Shown one piece after another: positions 53,310-62,598 of a stretch of DNA of 64,000 bases (position 1 is its first letter; each line of letters starts with the position of its first letter). The stretch comes from Lachnospiraceae bacterium (GTDB lineage Bacteria > Bacillota > Clostridia > Lachnospirales > Lachnospiraceae). The notes under the pieces are model-generated. The model searched no databases. It was not told the origin of the DNA and saw nothing but the letters and a program-made list of their open reading frames with translations. The DNA is taken from NCBI GenBank assembly GCA_028693165.1, contig JAQUVX010000010.1, positions 1 to 64,000 of the forward strand. The letters run 5' to 3'. The translations under genes and the position numbers were made by a program.

Positions 53310-54239
53310 ATGCAAAAATTAATTTTATCCTTTTTCCTGAGTGCGGGAGTTATCATGCTTTCCGGCTGCTCAGGTTCTAATATGACACCAGTTCATCAGG
53401 AGATTTCGGCTGGCCGTGCGGCACCGGCTTCTCTTCCGGGCGTTGAGGCCGGTTCGCAGACTGATTCGGCTGACCCGGCTGATTCTTCTCGCACAGCGAA
53501 GGCAGGCAGCGAAGCCGATTCTGTCACCAGTGCTCCTCACATGATTTTCATTCGCGGGCTGTGTCTCACGGACACCGGACGGGAAGCCTATGTGACCTGC
53601 GGCACAACGGATGGCGAGATTACCGCGGTGACAGCGGACGACAAAGCACCGGAAACGGATGGCGAGGCCAACTTTGATTGTATCGGTGCTCCTTATATTG
53701 CGCTTGCCGACGGAGCTGCCGCCGTTCTTTTAGACGACCGCTATCAGTTGTTTTTGGCGGATAATCTGGTGGAGTATCAGGGTGTCTACAAACAAAAAAA
53801 AGACGTGTCTGCCGACACGCTGAAATGGTTGGATTTCTATTATACCATGTCCGAGACAGAACGCGATGCGTTGTCCATGGTCCCCGATGAATTTTCGGAA
53901 GCCCTCAGCAGCAGCCTGGCTGCCGTCGAGACCGCCAGTACGGATACCTCCTATCTCAGCGAGCTGACTGAGGAGGAACTGTCTGAAACCGAAGCTCTGG
54001 CACAGGTCTATTTCACGGAGGATGTCCCGGTGTTTGAGGGCGTTGATCAGATCTATCCGCTGGACCGTGATGCACTCTATCACAATGTCGGCCTGGAGGG
54101 CGAATACGCCCCCGGCAACATCATCATCTACAAGGTTTTGACCGTCAAGGATCGCCGGGATGGCAATCCATTCCGTTCGATCAGCATTGCCCGCAGGACC
54201 AAATCTGATGCCTGGAAGATCATCAACTGCGGATACTGA
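53310..54239 (+). CDS. Putative lipoprotein of unknown function
   Basis: A 309-residue exported lipoprotein: residues 1-20 are a signal sequence ending in the lipobox LSGC, so Cys20 would carry the lipid. A Ser/Ala/Asp-rich linker (residues 25-75) leads to a domain of about 230 residues that I do not recognise; it is acidic, with stretches such as LYHNVGLEGEYAPGNIIIYK near its end. A TATAAT at 53283 and GGAGG before the ATG support expression. It precedes the KdpDE-like genes convergently. Confidence 0.8.
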   Translation: MQKLILSFFLSAGVIMLSGCSGSNMTPVHQEISAGRAAPASLPGVEAGSQTDSADPADSSRTAKAGSEADSVTSAPHMIFIRGLCLTDTGREAYVTCGTTDGEITAVTADDKAPETDGEANFDCIGAPYIALADGAAAVLLDDRYQLFLADNLVEYQGVYKQKKDVSADTLKWLDFYYTMSETERDALSMVPDEFSEALSSSLAAVETASTDTSYLSELTEEELSETEALAQVYFTEDVPVFEGVDQIYPLDRDALYHNVGLEGEYAPGNIIIYKVLTVKDRRDGNPFRSISIARRTKSDAWKIINCGY

Positions 54240-54293
54240 CAACAGATACTGGCGGCGGATACTGGCGGCCTCTCTGTGAGAACAGCCCTTTTA

Positions 54294-54989
54294 TCACTCC
54301 TTCATCCGGTAGCCCACACCAATCTCTGTGAAGATATAGTGCGGTTCTGCCGGATTTTTTTCCAGCTTCCGGCGGATGTTCGCCATATTGACCCGCAGAA
54401 TCTGATTGTCCGTGTCTGCAAACGGCCCCCAGATCTCCTTTAAAATGGAATCATAGGTCAGCACTCTCCCGGCATTTTTCGCAAGCAGCGAGACAAGGCG
54501 ATACTCGATCTGCGTCAGATGGATGTCCTCGCCATTGAGCAGCACCAGACGGCGCTCAAAATCGATGACCAGCCCATCCCGGCTGTACCGCAGCTCCTGC
54601 GTGGATGCACTTCCTGTCTGAATGCTGTGACGCAGCGCCGTACGAATCCGGGCAAGCAGCTCCTCCGAGCCAAACGGCTTCGTGATGTAGTCGTCCGCCC
54701 CCGCATCCAGTGCCGCCACTTTCTCCCGCTCCTGCGTCCGCGCGGAAATCACGATTACCGGAATCGCAGACACCGACCGCACCTTCTTCAGCACCTCCAT
54801 ACCATCCATGTCCGGCAGTCCCAGATCCAGCAGCACCAGCTCCGGGTGATGCGATGCACACAGGGTCAGTCCCGTCACTCCGCTCTGCGCCCTCAGGGCA
54901 CGGTAATCATTGGAGACCACAATCGTCTCGATATAATTTCCAATATTCTTTTCATCCTCTATAATCAGAATCGTGGGTTTATTCACCAT
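54294..54989 (-). CDS. kdpE: KdpE-like OmpR-family response regulator
   Basis: A 231-residue regulator. The receiver domain has the acidic pair EDE, the phosphorylated Asp in LVLLDLGLPDMDG and the Lys of ITKPF; the C-terminal winged helix is of the OmpR/PhoB type (HLTQIEYRLVSLLAKNAGRV, VNMANIRRKLEKNP). It resembles KdpE. It overlaps the kinase gene by 11 bases. No K+-transport genes are adjacent. Confidence 0.88.
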   Translation of the reverse strand: MVNKPTILIIEDEKNIGNYIETIVVSNDYRALRAQSGVTGLTLCASHHPELVLLDLGLPDMDGMEVLKKVRSVSAIPVIVISARTQEREKVAALDAGADDYITKPFGSEELLARIRTALRHSIQTGSASTQELRYSRDGLVIDFERRLVLLNGEDIHLTQIEYRLVSLLAKNAGRVLTYDSILKEIWGPFADTDNQILRVNMANIRRKLEKNPAEPHYIFTEIGVGYRMKE

Positions 54990-56079
54990 CTTCCTTCTCC
55001 TCCCCCAGAGGCAGCGTGAAGAGAATCTCCGCCCCCTTGTCTCGATTTACCGCCCAGATTTTACCGTGGTGGGCTGTCACGATCGTCTTACAGATCGTAA
55101 GACCGATTCCCACGCCCTTATGGGAATCTCCGCTGGCATTGTTGTCCGTGCCCGCACCGTCAAACAGCGTCTCCATCCGGTTCTCCTCGATCCCTTTGCC
55201 ATAATCCCGGATATGAAAGACAACCTCACGATCCCGCTGTTCCACATACAGCTCCAGCGCATCCTGCACGCCGGAATGATAGACACCGTTTTCCAGCAGA
55301 TTGATCAGCACCTGTTCGATCAGCATGGCATCCATCGGCACCATCAGAAACGTTTCCGGAACACGAACCTTTACCTGCGCGTCGGGAAGCCGTTTGTGGA
55401 AGCGCATGACTGCCTCGGAAACCACTTCCTCAAGCGGTTCCGGGTTCGTGTTCACGCTTGCATCCCCCACCCGGATGCGCGTCACGGAAAGCAGGTTTTC
55501 CACCATATTCAGCAGCCAGTTGGAATCCTCACTGATGTTCTGGACAATCTCACGCTTCTCCTGCACCGAAAGATATTCTTCCCCGGTCAGATAGGTATTT
55601 GCCAGACCGATGATGCTGGTCAGCGGCGTCCGCAGGTCATGCGAAACCGCGCGCAGCAGATTCGCCCGCATCGTCTCCTTCTCCGCCTCCATCAAAAGCT
55701 TCTCACGCTCATTTAACATCTGGTTCTGCTTCTTGAACTTCGTCGTCAGTGCGCTGGTAATCCCAGAGGTCACCATCATGCCGACAAACGTGATCGGATA
55801 CCCATCTATAGAAAAATTCAGCGTCATATACGGATAGGTAAAAACATAGTTTACAAACACCACGCCAAACAAAGACGCAATGATTCCCGGAATATAGCCC
55901 ACCGTATAGCGCGCCACCATCATGACCGCCAGCACATAGATGATCGCAACCGATGTGGAGTTTTTGCTATAGTGAAAAAATGCCTCTGCAACGATCGTGG
56001 ACACGCCCATGATCGCAATCGTCGTCGTTGTATTCATTGCCAGGGTTTTCCGATCCATGGTACTTTTTCTTCTGTTCAA
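54979..56079 (-). CDS. KdpD-like histidine kinase lacking the N-terminal sensor
   Basis: Membrane histidine kinase of 366 residues. Residues about 15-105 form the four-segment DUF4118 membrane domain of KdpD; then a linker helix, the HisKA motif AVSHDLRTPLTSIIG with the phosphorylated His, and the ATPase boxes (NLLENGVYHS, DYGKGI, GVGIGL). Full KdpD has about 900 residues with KdpD and Usp domains in front; these are absent here. The TTG at 56079 with GAGAGGG 7 bases before is the likely start. The signal is unknown. Confidence 0.88.
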   Translation of the reverse strand: MNRRKSTMDRKTLAMNTTTTIAIMGVSTIVAEAFFHYSKNSTSVAIIYVLAVMMVARYTVGYIPGIIASLFGVVFVNYVFTYPYMTLNFSIDGYPITFVGMMVTSGITSALTTKFKKQNQMLNEREKLLMEAEKETMRANLLRAVSHDLRTPLTSIIGLANTYLTGEEYLSVQEKREIVQNISEDSNWLLNMVENLLSVTRIRVGDASVNTNPEPLEEVVSEAVMRFHKRLPDAQVKVRVPETFLMVPMDAMLIEQVLINLLENGVYHSGVQDALELYVEQRDREVVFHIRDYGKGIEENRMETLFDGAGTDNNASGDSHKGVGIGLTICKTIVTAHHGKIWAVNRDKGAEILFTLPLGEEKEDGE

Positions 56080-56214
56080 CTGCGGTCCCTCTCTTTCCTG
56101 TCCTGCCCTCCATATTTTACTACAATTTCACACACCTGTACATGAATTCTTTGTTAGGATTTCATCCCTGGACTTTACCTGACCATTTTAACAGATCTGT
56201 GGTTCATGACGCGC

Positions 56215-56241
56215 AGAAAGCCCTCGCAGTGAGGGCTTTCT
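56215..56241. terminator. Terminator between glgD and the kinase gene
   Basis: AGAAAGCCCTC pairs perfectly with GAGGGCTTTCT around 5 bases. It lies 33 bases beyond the glgD stop; a T run follows on the plus strand. Confidence 0.75.
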
Positions 56242-56273
56242 GACCTGATTTTTTCATTTATCTATATCAACAC

Positions 56274-57419
56274 TTAAACAATCTGACGCTTCGCAACAAA
56301 GACCGGGAAGGTCTCCGCTCCCTTGACTTCCTTGTATGCGGTAACCTTCACGTTCTTATCGGTCACAACATATTCCAGACTTGCGCCCGGCTCCACGACC
56401 GTATCCTGCATCAGCACACAGTTCTTCACCTTCGCCCCTCTTCCGACCTTGACACCACGGAACAGGACGCTGTTCTCCACAGAGCCTTCGATCACGCAGC
56501 CATCTGCCACCATGACATTCTTTGCCACGGAGCCATTGATATAGCGGGACGGGTTATCATCACGGACCTTGGTATAAATCGGACTTCCCTCCGCAAACAG
56601 TGCATCCACATTGGCATCATCCAGCATCTTCATATTCTCATCAAAATAGCTCTTCATGCTGCTGATCCGCGCCACATAGCCGTCATAGCGGAATGCCTGC
56701 ACGTTCAGCTTATCCAGCTGTGGTGCCAGAATGTCACGCTCAAAGTAGATCTGTCCGCGGATAAAGGCTGTGTTGATCTGATCCACCAGCAGCTCCCGAT
56801 CCATAATATAAATATTCATCGAAAGGTTCTGCTTTCCTTCGTCCTTCACATTGATCTTTAACCGGTTGACACGTCCGTCCTCGATCGACAACGTGTAATA
56901 CATATCCGCATTCGTCTCATGAGACATCCGGAAGCTTTCCGGAAGCTCGATCTCCTGATAGGCAACCGTCACATCGGCTCCGCTGGCCGCATGGGCATGG
57001 ATCAATGCGTTAAAGTCAAAATTCACGGCCAGATTCGTATCTGCCATAATCACATATTTTTCTTTCTGTTCGCGCAGGAAGGAAAGGATATTCGCCATCG
57101 CTTCCACGCGTCCATTGTACATCTTCACGTTCTTGTTGGCAAACGGCGGGAACAGATTCAGTCCACCGCTCTTGCGGGTCAGATCCCACTCGCGTCCGGA
57201 TCCCAGATGATCCATGAGAGAATGGTAATTGTTGCGCACAACCAGAGAAATATTGTCGATTCCGCAGTTTACCATGCTGGAGATCAGAAAATCCACCAGG
57301 CGATACCGGCTTGCAAATGGAATGGAAGCCATCAGACGTTCGCTGACCAACTCGGAAACCTGTGAATCATAGCTGTTTGGGAAAAGGATGCCCAGAGCAT
57401 CTGCGTTGGAATTTACCAT
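56274..57419 (-). CDS. glgD: GlgD, regulatory/non-catalytic ADP-glucose pyrophosphorylase subunit
   Basis: A 381-residue partner of GlgC in Firmicutes. It has the nucleotidyltransferase fold and the C-terminal left-handed beta-helix, but the N-terminal nucleotide loop GGxGxRL of GlgC is missing ([20 protein letters not shown]), so it is expected to regulate rather than catalyse. It overlaps glgC by 7 bases, which couples translation. Confidence 0.94.
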   Translation of the reverse strand: MVNSNADALGILFPNSYDSQVSELVSERLMASIPFASRYRLVDFLISSMVNCGIDNISLVVRNNYHSLMDHLGSGREWDLTRKSGGLNLFPPFANKNVKMYNGRVEAMANILSFLREQKEKYVIMADTNLAVNFDFNALIHAHAASGADVTVAYQEIELPESFRMSHETNADMYYTLSIEDGRVNRLKINVKDEGKQNLSMNIYIMDRELLVDQINTAFIRGQIYFERDILAPQLDKLNVQAFRYDGYVARISSMKSYFDENMKMLDDANVDALFAEGSPIYTKVRDDNPSRYINGSVAKNVMVADGCVIEGSVENSVLFRGVKVGRGAKVKNCVLMQDTVVEPGASLEYVVTDKNVKVTAYKEVKGAETFPVFVAKRQIV

Positions 57420-58621
57420 ATTACTTCACCGCCTTTTACATTATTCTCAACCATGGCTTTCGGACCAATCTTTGCACCTGGCCCGATCGTAACAGCTGGT
57501 CCGATGGTAGCGACTCCGTTCTCGTCTCCCTCTGGTGCCACGCCAACCACCGCATTCTCACCGACGACGACATTTTCACCGACAATGCAGTGTTTTACCA
57601 CAGCGCCTGCCTTGACGGTCGTTCCTCCCATGATGACGGCTTCCTCCACCACAGCGCCTTTCTCAATCCTGACGCCGGAGAAGATGACCGAATGCTTCAC
57701 GTTGCCGTCGATCCGGCAGCCCTCGGTAATCATACAGTTCTCCACCTCGGCCTGCGCGCTGATCTTATGTCCGGTCATACCGCTTGTACGGCTGTAGATC
57801 TTCCACTTGTCATCGAACAGATTGATACCGCTGTGCTCCGGATCCAGCACCTCCATGTTGGCCTCCCAGAGTGAGGAAATAGTACCTACATCCTTCCAAT
57901 AGCCGCTGAAATGATACGCATACATCTTTCTGCGGTCACGGAGCAGGTTCGGAATAATATTGTTGCCAAAATCATTTTCCGAATTCGGATCCTCCTCATC
58001 CTCCATCAGATACTGCTTTAAGGTATCCCAGTTGAAAATATAGATGCCCATGGACGCCAGGTTTGACTTCGGCTGTTTCGGCTTCTCCTGGAATTCCGTA
58101 ATACGATCATCCTCATCCGTTACCATCAGTCCAAAGCGCGGTGCCTCCTCCCACGGTACTTCCATGACAGCTACGCTGAATTCCGCGCCCTTTTCCTTGT
58201 GGAAGCGGAGGAAATCACTGTAATCCTGCTTGCAGATCTGGTCGCCGGAAAGGATAATCACATATTGCGGCTGATAACGCTCAATGAACGAAATATTCTG
58301 GTAGATCGCGTTGGCCGTACCCTTATACCAATCCGAACCGGATGCCTTCTGATAAGGCGGCAGTACATGAACTCCTCCGTGAAGACGATCCAGATCCCAC
58401 GGCTGTCCGTTGCCTATGTACTCATTCAATACCAATGGCTGGTACTGGGTCAGAATCCCCACCGTATCAATCCCGGAGTTTACACAGTTTGAAAGCGGGA
58501 AATCGATAATCCGATATTTCCCTCCAAACGGCACCGCGGGTTTTGCCAGCTTCTTCGTCAGCGCATAAAGGCGTGACCCCTGTCCACCGGCAAGGAGCAT
58601 TGCAATCATTTCTTTCGCCAT
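57413..58621 (-). CDS. glgC: Glucose-1-phosphate adenylyltransferase
   Basis: Makes ADP-glucose for glycogen. The 402 residues show the nucleotide loop [39 protein letters not shown], the catalytic Asp in [19 protein letters not shown] and the C-terminal hexapeptide-repeat helix. Start at 58621 with GGGAGG before it. Other glycogen genes (glgA, glgB, glgP) are not in the window. Confidence 0.96.
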   Translation of the reverse strand: MAKEMIAMLLAGGQGSRLYALTKKLAKPAVPFGGKYRIIDFPLSNCVNSGIDTVGILTQYQPLVLNEYIGNGQPWDLDRLHGGVHVLPPYQKASGSDWYKGTANAIYQNISFIERYQPQYVIILSGDQICKQDYSDFLRFHKEKGAEFSVAVMEVPWEEAPRFGLMVTDEDDRITEFQEKPKQPKSNLASMGIYIFNWDTLKQYLMEDEEDPNSENDFGNNIIPNLLRDRRKMYAYHFSGYWKDVGTISSLWEANMEVLDPEHSGINLFDDKWKIYSRTSGMTGHKISAQAEVENCMITEGCRIDGNVKHSVIFSGVRIEKGAVVEEAVIMGGTTVKAGAVVKHCIVGENVVVGENAVVGVAPEGDENGVATIGPAVTIGPGAKIGPKAMVENNVKGGEVIW

Positions 58622-58797
58622 ATTACTACTTCCTCCCCTCATTGTCTGTTGCAGTTATAGTGTAATTGTACCATATACGGGGAGAAAATGGCAGTCCTTT
58701 TGGGCGCTTTGTTAAGTTATTTTTTGCTTTAACGTGTAAAAGTTGCGTAAAATGAGGTTGTCGCAACAGGTTAATCTGCAAATCTTTGTAATTTGTA

Positions 58798-58826
58798 TTG
58801 ACACTCATTATAAGATGTTATATAAT
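58798..58826 (+). promoter_or_regulatory. Near-consensus promoter of the SIS gene
   Basis: TTGACA (58798-58803), a 17-base spacer and TATAAT (58821-58826): a full sigma-A consensus, predicting high expression. Confidence 0.85.
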
Positions 58827-58865
58827 GTATTTAAAATCACATATAACAATCAGGAGGGTATTATT

Positions 58866-59834
58866 ATGAGCATTAAAGAGATCGTTGCATCAATCAAAGC
58901 AAAGCAGCCAGAAATCAAAACCGTGTATTTTGTCGGCTGTGGTGCGTCCATGTCAGATCTGTTCCCGGCAAAGTATTTCTTCGAGAACAACTCTAAAAAG
59001 CTTCGCACCGGCTTCTACACCGCAAACAACTTCAACTACTCCACTCCGGCTGCTGTTGATGATACTGCAATCGTCATCACATGCTCACTGAGCGGCAATA
59101 CCCCAGAGACCGTTGCAGCAACCAAGCTGGCTGTCTCCAAGGGTGCACATGTTATTGCCATCACTCACAAAGCTGATTCCGGTCTGGCCGAGGCGGCTGA
59201 ATACCAGATCATCCATGGTTTCTACGAGAGCTATGGCGCAAAGATGGAAAAACCTGCAAGAGCTCTGGAATTAGCCTGCGAAATCCTGAACGAGTACGAA
59301 GGTTATGAACATTATGATGACCTGCATGACGGTCTCGATAAGATTTTCGATCTGATCAACGATTCCGCCAAGCTGTATCGCTCTACTGCAACGAAATTTG
59401 CTGAGGATCATTACAATGCACCAATCTTATACGTTATGAGTTCCGGCGCTACCCAGTACACCGCTTATGGCTTCTCCATGTTCCTGATGATGGAAATGCA
59501 GTGGTTAGAGTCCAGCACCTTCCATACCGGCGAGTTCTTCCATGGCCCGTTCGAGATGGCAGACGAGAACGCACATTATCTCCTGATGATGAACGATGGT
59601 CCTACCCGCGCACTGGATGCAAGAGCACTGACCTTCCTGCAGCGCATGAATGCAAAATACACCGTCATTGACGCAAAAGACTTCGGATTAAGCTCCCATA
59701 TCAAGAGCAGTGTTGTAGAATACTTCAACCCGCTGATGATCGGCGGCCTTACCAGACTTTTAGGAGAAGAGATGGCCATCAAGCGTGATCATCCGCTGAC
59801 CATGAGAAGATACATGTGGAAACTTGAGTATTAA
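58866..59834 (+). CDS. SIS domain sugar-phosphate protein, FrlB-like
   Basis: A 322-residue protein with two SIS folds of the sugar isomerase/deglycase type. Marks are YFVGCGASMSDLFPAKYF, CSLSGNTPETVAATKLAVSKG and the C-terminal HTGEFFHGPFEM, where Glu and His act in catalysis in GlmS and FrlB. FrlB splits fructoselysine 6-phosphate; this protein could act on a glycated amine or an amino-sugar phosphate. AGGAGGG before the ATG at 58866 and a consensus promoter. An importer and a PHP gene follow convergently. Confidence 0.86.
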   Translation: MSIKEIVASIKAKQPEIKTVYFVGCGASMSDLFPAKYFFENNSKKLRTGFYTANNFNYSTPAAVDDTAIVITCSLSGNTPETVAATKLAVSKGAHVIAITHKADSGLAEAAEYQIIHGFYESYGAKMEKPARALELACEILNEYEGYEHYDDLHDGLDKIFDLINDSAKLYRSTATKFAEDHYNAPILYVMSSGATQYTAYGFSMFLMMEMQWLESSTFHTGEFFHGPFEMADENAHYLLMMNDGPTRALDARALTFLQRMNAKYTVIDAKDFGLSSHIKSSVVEYFNPLMIGGLTRLLGEEMAIKRDHPLTMRRYMWKLEY

Positions 59835-59884
59835 TCATCAAGGAATCCCGTTCAGCAATTCATATAAAGTAAATTGAACAGGAA

Positions 59885-59920
59885 AGGAACCGCCTCATGA
59901 GAAGCGGTTCCTCTTGTTTT
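59885..59920 (+). terminator. Terminator after the SIS gene
   Basis: AGGAACCGC pairs with GCGGTTCCT and is followed by CTTGTTTT. It also lies at the end of the opposing PHP gene. Confidence 0.85.
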
Positions 59921-60725
59921 ATTCTACTTTACATCCAGGTATCCGTTGTCTTCGTTCATAGAAACTGATTTCCGGAAATCCTGCTTCTCTCAGCATCATC
60001 TCCGCCGCACTCAGATCTGCTGCCACGTCCTGTGGCCTGTGTGCATCGGATCCAACCGTCACGATCGTTCCACCAAGCTCTCTGTAACGCTTCAGCGTCT
60101 CAGGCCCCGGCATGGCCTCACCGACTCCCTGTCGAAAACCAGAGGTATTAATCTCGATTCCTTTTCCTCTGGCAATCACATTTCCCAGCACTTCATCCAT
60201 ATAATCCCGGCAGAGTTCCTGCTTTACCTCAAATCCATGCTTCACCAGATGACGTTTCACCAGATCCAGATGACCGATACAGTCAAATTCGCCATAAGCT
60301 GATAATTCAATCAGGTTGCGGTAATAGCTCTCCACGATCTGCGGAACCGTCCTCTCCGTATATTCCATACGGCTGAGATCCACATTCTCAATCTTGTGAA
60401 CAGAGCCGATCAAATAATCAAAGGGATACTTCTGTATGATCGAAAACGCTTCCTCTCTGCACAGATGCAACTGCCCAAATTCCATTCCTCTTCGGATGGT
60501 CAGGCGACCGCGAAACTGCTGGCGACAGCGTTCCAGGCTGTCCCAGCAGCGTTTCAGATATTCTTCATGAAAAAACTCCCGGTGTACCCCATGAGCATAA
60601 AACTCGTAATGATCGGTAACTGCAAGTTCTGTCAGTCCACGCTCTACGGCTGCTCTGCACATATCCTCCATCGGCACCTTCGCATCTGGAGATATGCTGT
60701 GTACATGGTAATCCGCTGTCAGCAT
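59919..60725 (-). CDS. PHP-domain phosphoesterase, histidinol-phosphatase-like
   Basis: Metal-dependent phosphatase fold of 268 residues. Metal ligands: DYHVHS at the start, VTDHYEF, the Glu of GMEFGQ, HLDLVKRH and the late GSDAHRP. The relatives include HisJ/HisK histidinol phosphatases. Here it is the last gene of an ABC sugar importer unit, 19 bases after the second permease, so a sugar phosphate or phosphodiester substrate is more likely than histidinol phosphate. Confidence 0.88.
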   Translation of the reverse strand: MLTADYHVHSISPDAKVPMEDMCRAAVERGLTELAVTDHYEFYAHGVHREFFHEEYLKRCWDSLERCRQQFRGRLTIRRGMEFGQLHLCREEAFSIIQKYPFDYLIGSVHKIENVDLSRMEYTERTVPQIVESYYRNLIELSAYGEFDCIGHLDLVKRHLVKHGFEVKQELCRDYMDEVLGNVIARGKGIEINTSGFRQGVGEAMPGPETLKRYRELGGTIVTVGSDAHRPQDVAADLSAAEMMLREAGFPEISFYERRQRIPGCKVE

Positions 60726-60744
60726 AATATTTCCCTCCAGCTCT

Positions 60745-61584
60745 TCATCCTTTCACCGCCCCTGCAGTAAGACCGCGCACAAACTGTTTGGACATACACA
60801 AAAACAGCAGCACCATTGGCAGAGATGCAATCAGAATACCAGCAAGCATGACAACATAATCCGATTTCAAATCTCCCTGGAAGGTCATAAGACCTAACGG
60901 GATGGTCATCAGCTTCTTGTTCTCCAGGAACACATTGGCAAACAAAAACTCATTCCACACGTTGTTCAGATTGACGATGGCACAGGATGCCAATACCGGC
61001 TTACTGATCGGAAGGATAATCCTCGTGAAACGTTGAAAGCTGTTGCAGCCATCCACAATGGCCGCTTCCTCAAGCTCCTTCGGAATCGAGATAAAGTAGG
61101 CACGCATCAGAAACATGGTAAACGGAATACGGAATGCAATGTAAGGAAGAATCAATGCCAGTCTCGTATTATAGAGCTTTAATGCCTGCAAAATCTTGTA
61201 CAGTGGAACCAGAGCAACCTGCTCAGAAAGCGCCATTCCCCCTAAGATCAGGAAGAATACAAAGGTTCCTCCCGGAAGCTGAAATCTGGTAAGACCATAT
61301 GCCAGCATGGAGCTTAAGAGCAGAATGAAGAATATGGAAATCGCACTGACAATCACGGAGTTCTTAAAATAGAAGAAAAGTCCTTTTCCCCACGCGGTTG
61401 CATAGTTGACAAACATCCATTTCTTCGGGAGCGCCAGGGAATTTAAGAACATTTCCTGATTCGTTTTCAAGGAGTTCAGCACCAGCCAGCATACCGGAAA
61501 AAGAATGATACACACCAAAAGCAGAAGAAATACATGAAGCAGCACCTTTTGAATCCTTGTTTTTATGATATATTTATCTGCCAT
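60745..61584 (-). CDS. ABC sugar importer permease, MalG type
   Basis: Membrane subunit of 279 residues with six segments. The EAA loop that contacts the ATPase is EAAIVDGCNSFQRFTRIILP. It belongs to the CUT1 group (oligosaccharides, glycerol phosphate and similar). AGGGGG before the ATG at 61584. It lies 10 bases after the first permease. Confidence 0.92.
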   Translation of the reverse strand: MADKYIIKTRIQKVLLHVFLLLLVCIILFPVCWLVLNSLKTNQEMFLNSLALPKKWMFVNYATAWGKGLFFYFKNSVIVSAISIFFILLLSSMLAYGLTRFQLPGGTFVFFLILGGMALSEQVALVPLYKILQALKLYNTRLALILPYIAFRIPFTMFLMRAYFISIPKELEEAAIVDGCNSFQRFTRIILPISKPVLASCAIVNLNNVWNEFLFANVFLENKKLMTIPLGLMTFQGDLKSDYVVMLAGILIASLPMVLLFLCMSKQFVRGLTAGAVKG

Positions 61585-61594
61585 CTCAAACCCC

Positions 61595-62476
61595 CTAGAC
61601 TTCTCCGGAATGGCTCACCTTCAGCTGGAAGATCGAGGCCGTTACCGTAATAATAAAGATCAGTACACCGGTTGCTGCAGCCATACCCATATCATCATGC
61701 AGGAACGCGTTCTGATACAGGAAAAGTCCCAGTACCTGCGAAGAGTTTCCCGGTCCTCCAACAGTTGTCGAGTAGACCTCCGTGAACAGTTTAAATGCAC
61801 CGATCACTGTAATGATCGAGCAGACAAGCAGCTGCTCCTTTGCAAGCGGAAGCACAATGTTCCACGCCCTTCGGACCGGTCCTGCTCCGTCGATCACGGC
61901 CGCTTCAATATAATCTCTGGATACATTCTGAAATGCAACGACCATCAGCAGGGTGATATATCCGGTAAACTGCCACTGACTCATTGCAATGATACAGAAA
62001 ATAGCCAGATTGCGGTCGCCAAGCCAGGTCTGCTGAAGACTCACAAAACCAAAATGCTTCAGCATGGTATTCAAAAGTCCCATCTGCGGATTATATATAA
62101 AGTTAAACATCATACCAACCGCTGTCAGGGAGACAAGTGCCGGAATAAAATATATATTTCTGCACACCGTCTTAAAGCGGTCTCCGATCAAATTGCTTTC
62201 CAACATAAACGCAAGAAATGTTCCAAATCCCACCTGACAGATCAGTGATATCACACAGTAATATACATTATTGCGGATCATAATCGGGAATGTTTCATTC
62301 GTAAACAATCTGCGGAAATTATCCAGTCCCACAAATTTCATGGAAGCCGAGTAAGAGGACAAACGGAAGAAGCTATAGACCAGGTTCACAATAATCGGAA
62401 TGTACACAAATCCGAGAACCATGAGCAGGCCGGGAATCACATATGCATATGGTGCAAGGTTTTTCTTTTTCTTCAT
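61595..62476 (-). CDS. ABC sugar importer permease, MalF/UgpA type
   Basis: Membrane subunit of 293 residues with six segments and the EAA loop EAAVIDGAGPVRRAWNIVLP. Second gene of the importer unit, 122 bases after the binding protein, with a hairpin in that gap. Confidence 0.92.
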   Translation of the reverse strand: MKKKKNLAPYAYVIPGLLMVLGFVYIPIIVNLVYSFFRLSSYSASMKFVGLDNFRRLFTNETFPIMIRNNVYYCVISLICQVGFGTFLAFMLESNLIGDRFKTVCRNIYFIPALVSLTAVGMMFNFIYNPQMGLLNTMLKHFGFVSLQQTWLGDRNLAIFCIIAMSQWQFTGYITLLMVVAFQNVSRDYIEAAVIDGAGPVRRAWNIVLPLAKEQLLVCSIITVIGAFKLFTEVYSTTVGGPGNSSQVLGLFLYQNAFLHDDMGMAAATGVLIFIITVTASIFQLKVSHSGEV

Positions 62477-62539
62477 CTAGGCACGATCCTTTCCTGGTCT
62501 TCTGGTGATTGCTCACATCAGACCCTATTTTCAGAGAAA

Positions 62540-62558
62540 GGGAGCATTGTCTGCTCCC
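62540..62558 (-). terminator. Attenuating hairpin between binding protein and permease genes
   Basis: GGGAGCA pairs with TGCTCCC around 5 bases, with a T-rich tail on the minus strand. Such a partial terminator would let the binding protein be made in excess of the permeases. Confidence 0.6.
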
Positions 62559-62598
62559 CATCTCATTTCACTCGTTCAAGCTGCTTATCCTTTCCGTA

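Noticed and set aside
54231-54268. Three GATACTG repeats after the lipoprotein gene
   Set aside because: Very short, partly coding, and without a spacing pattern; probably chance or slippage.
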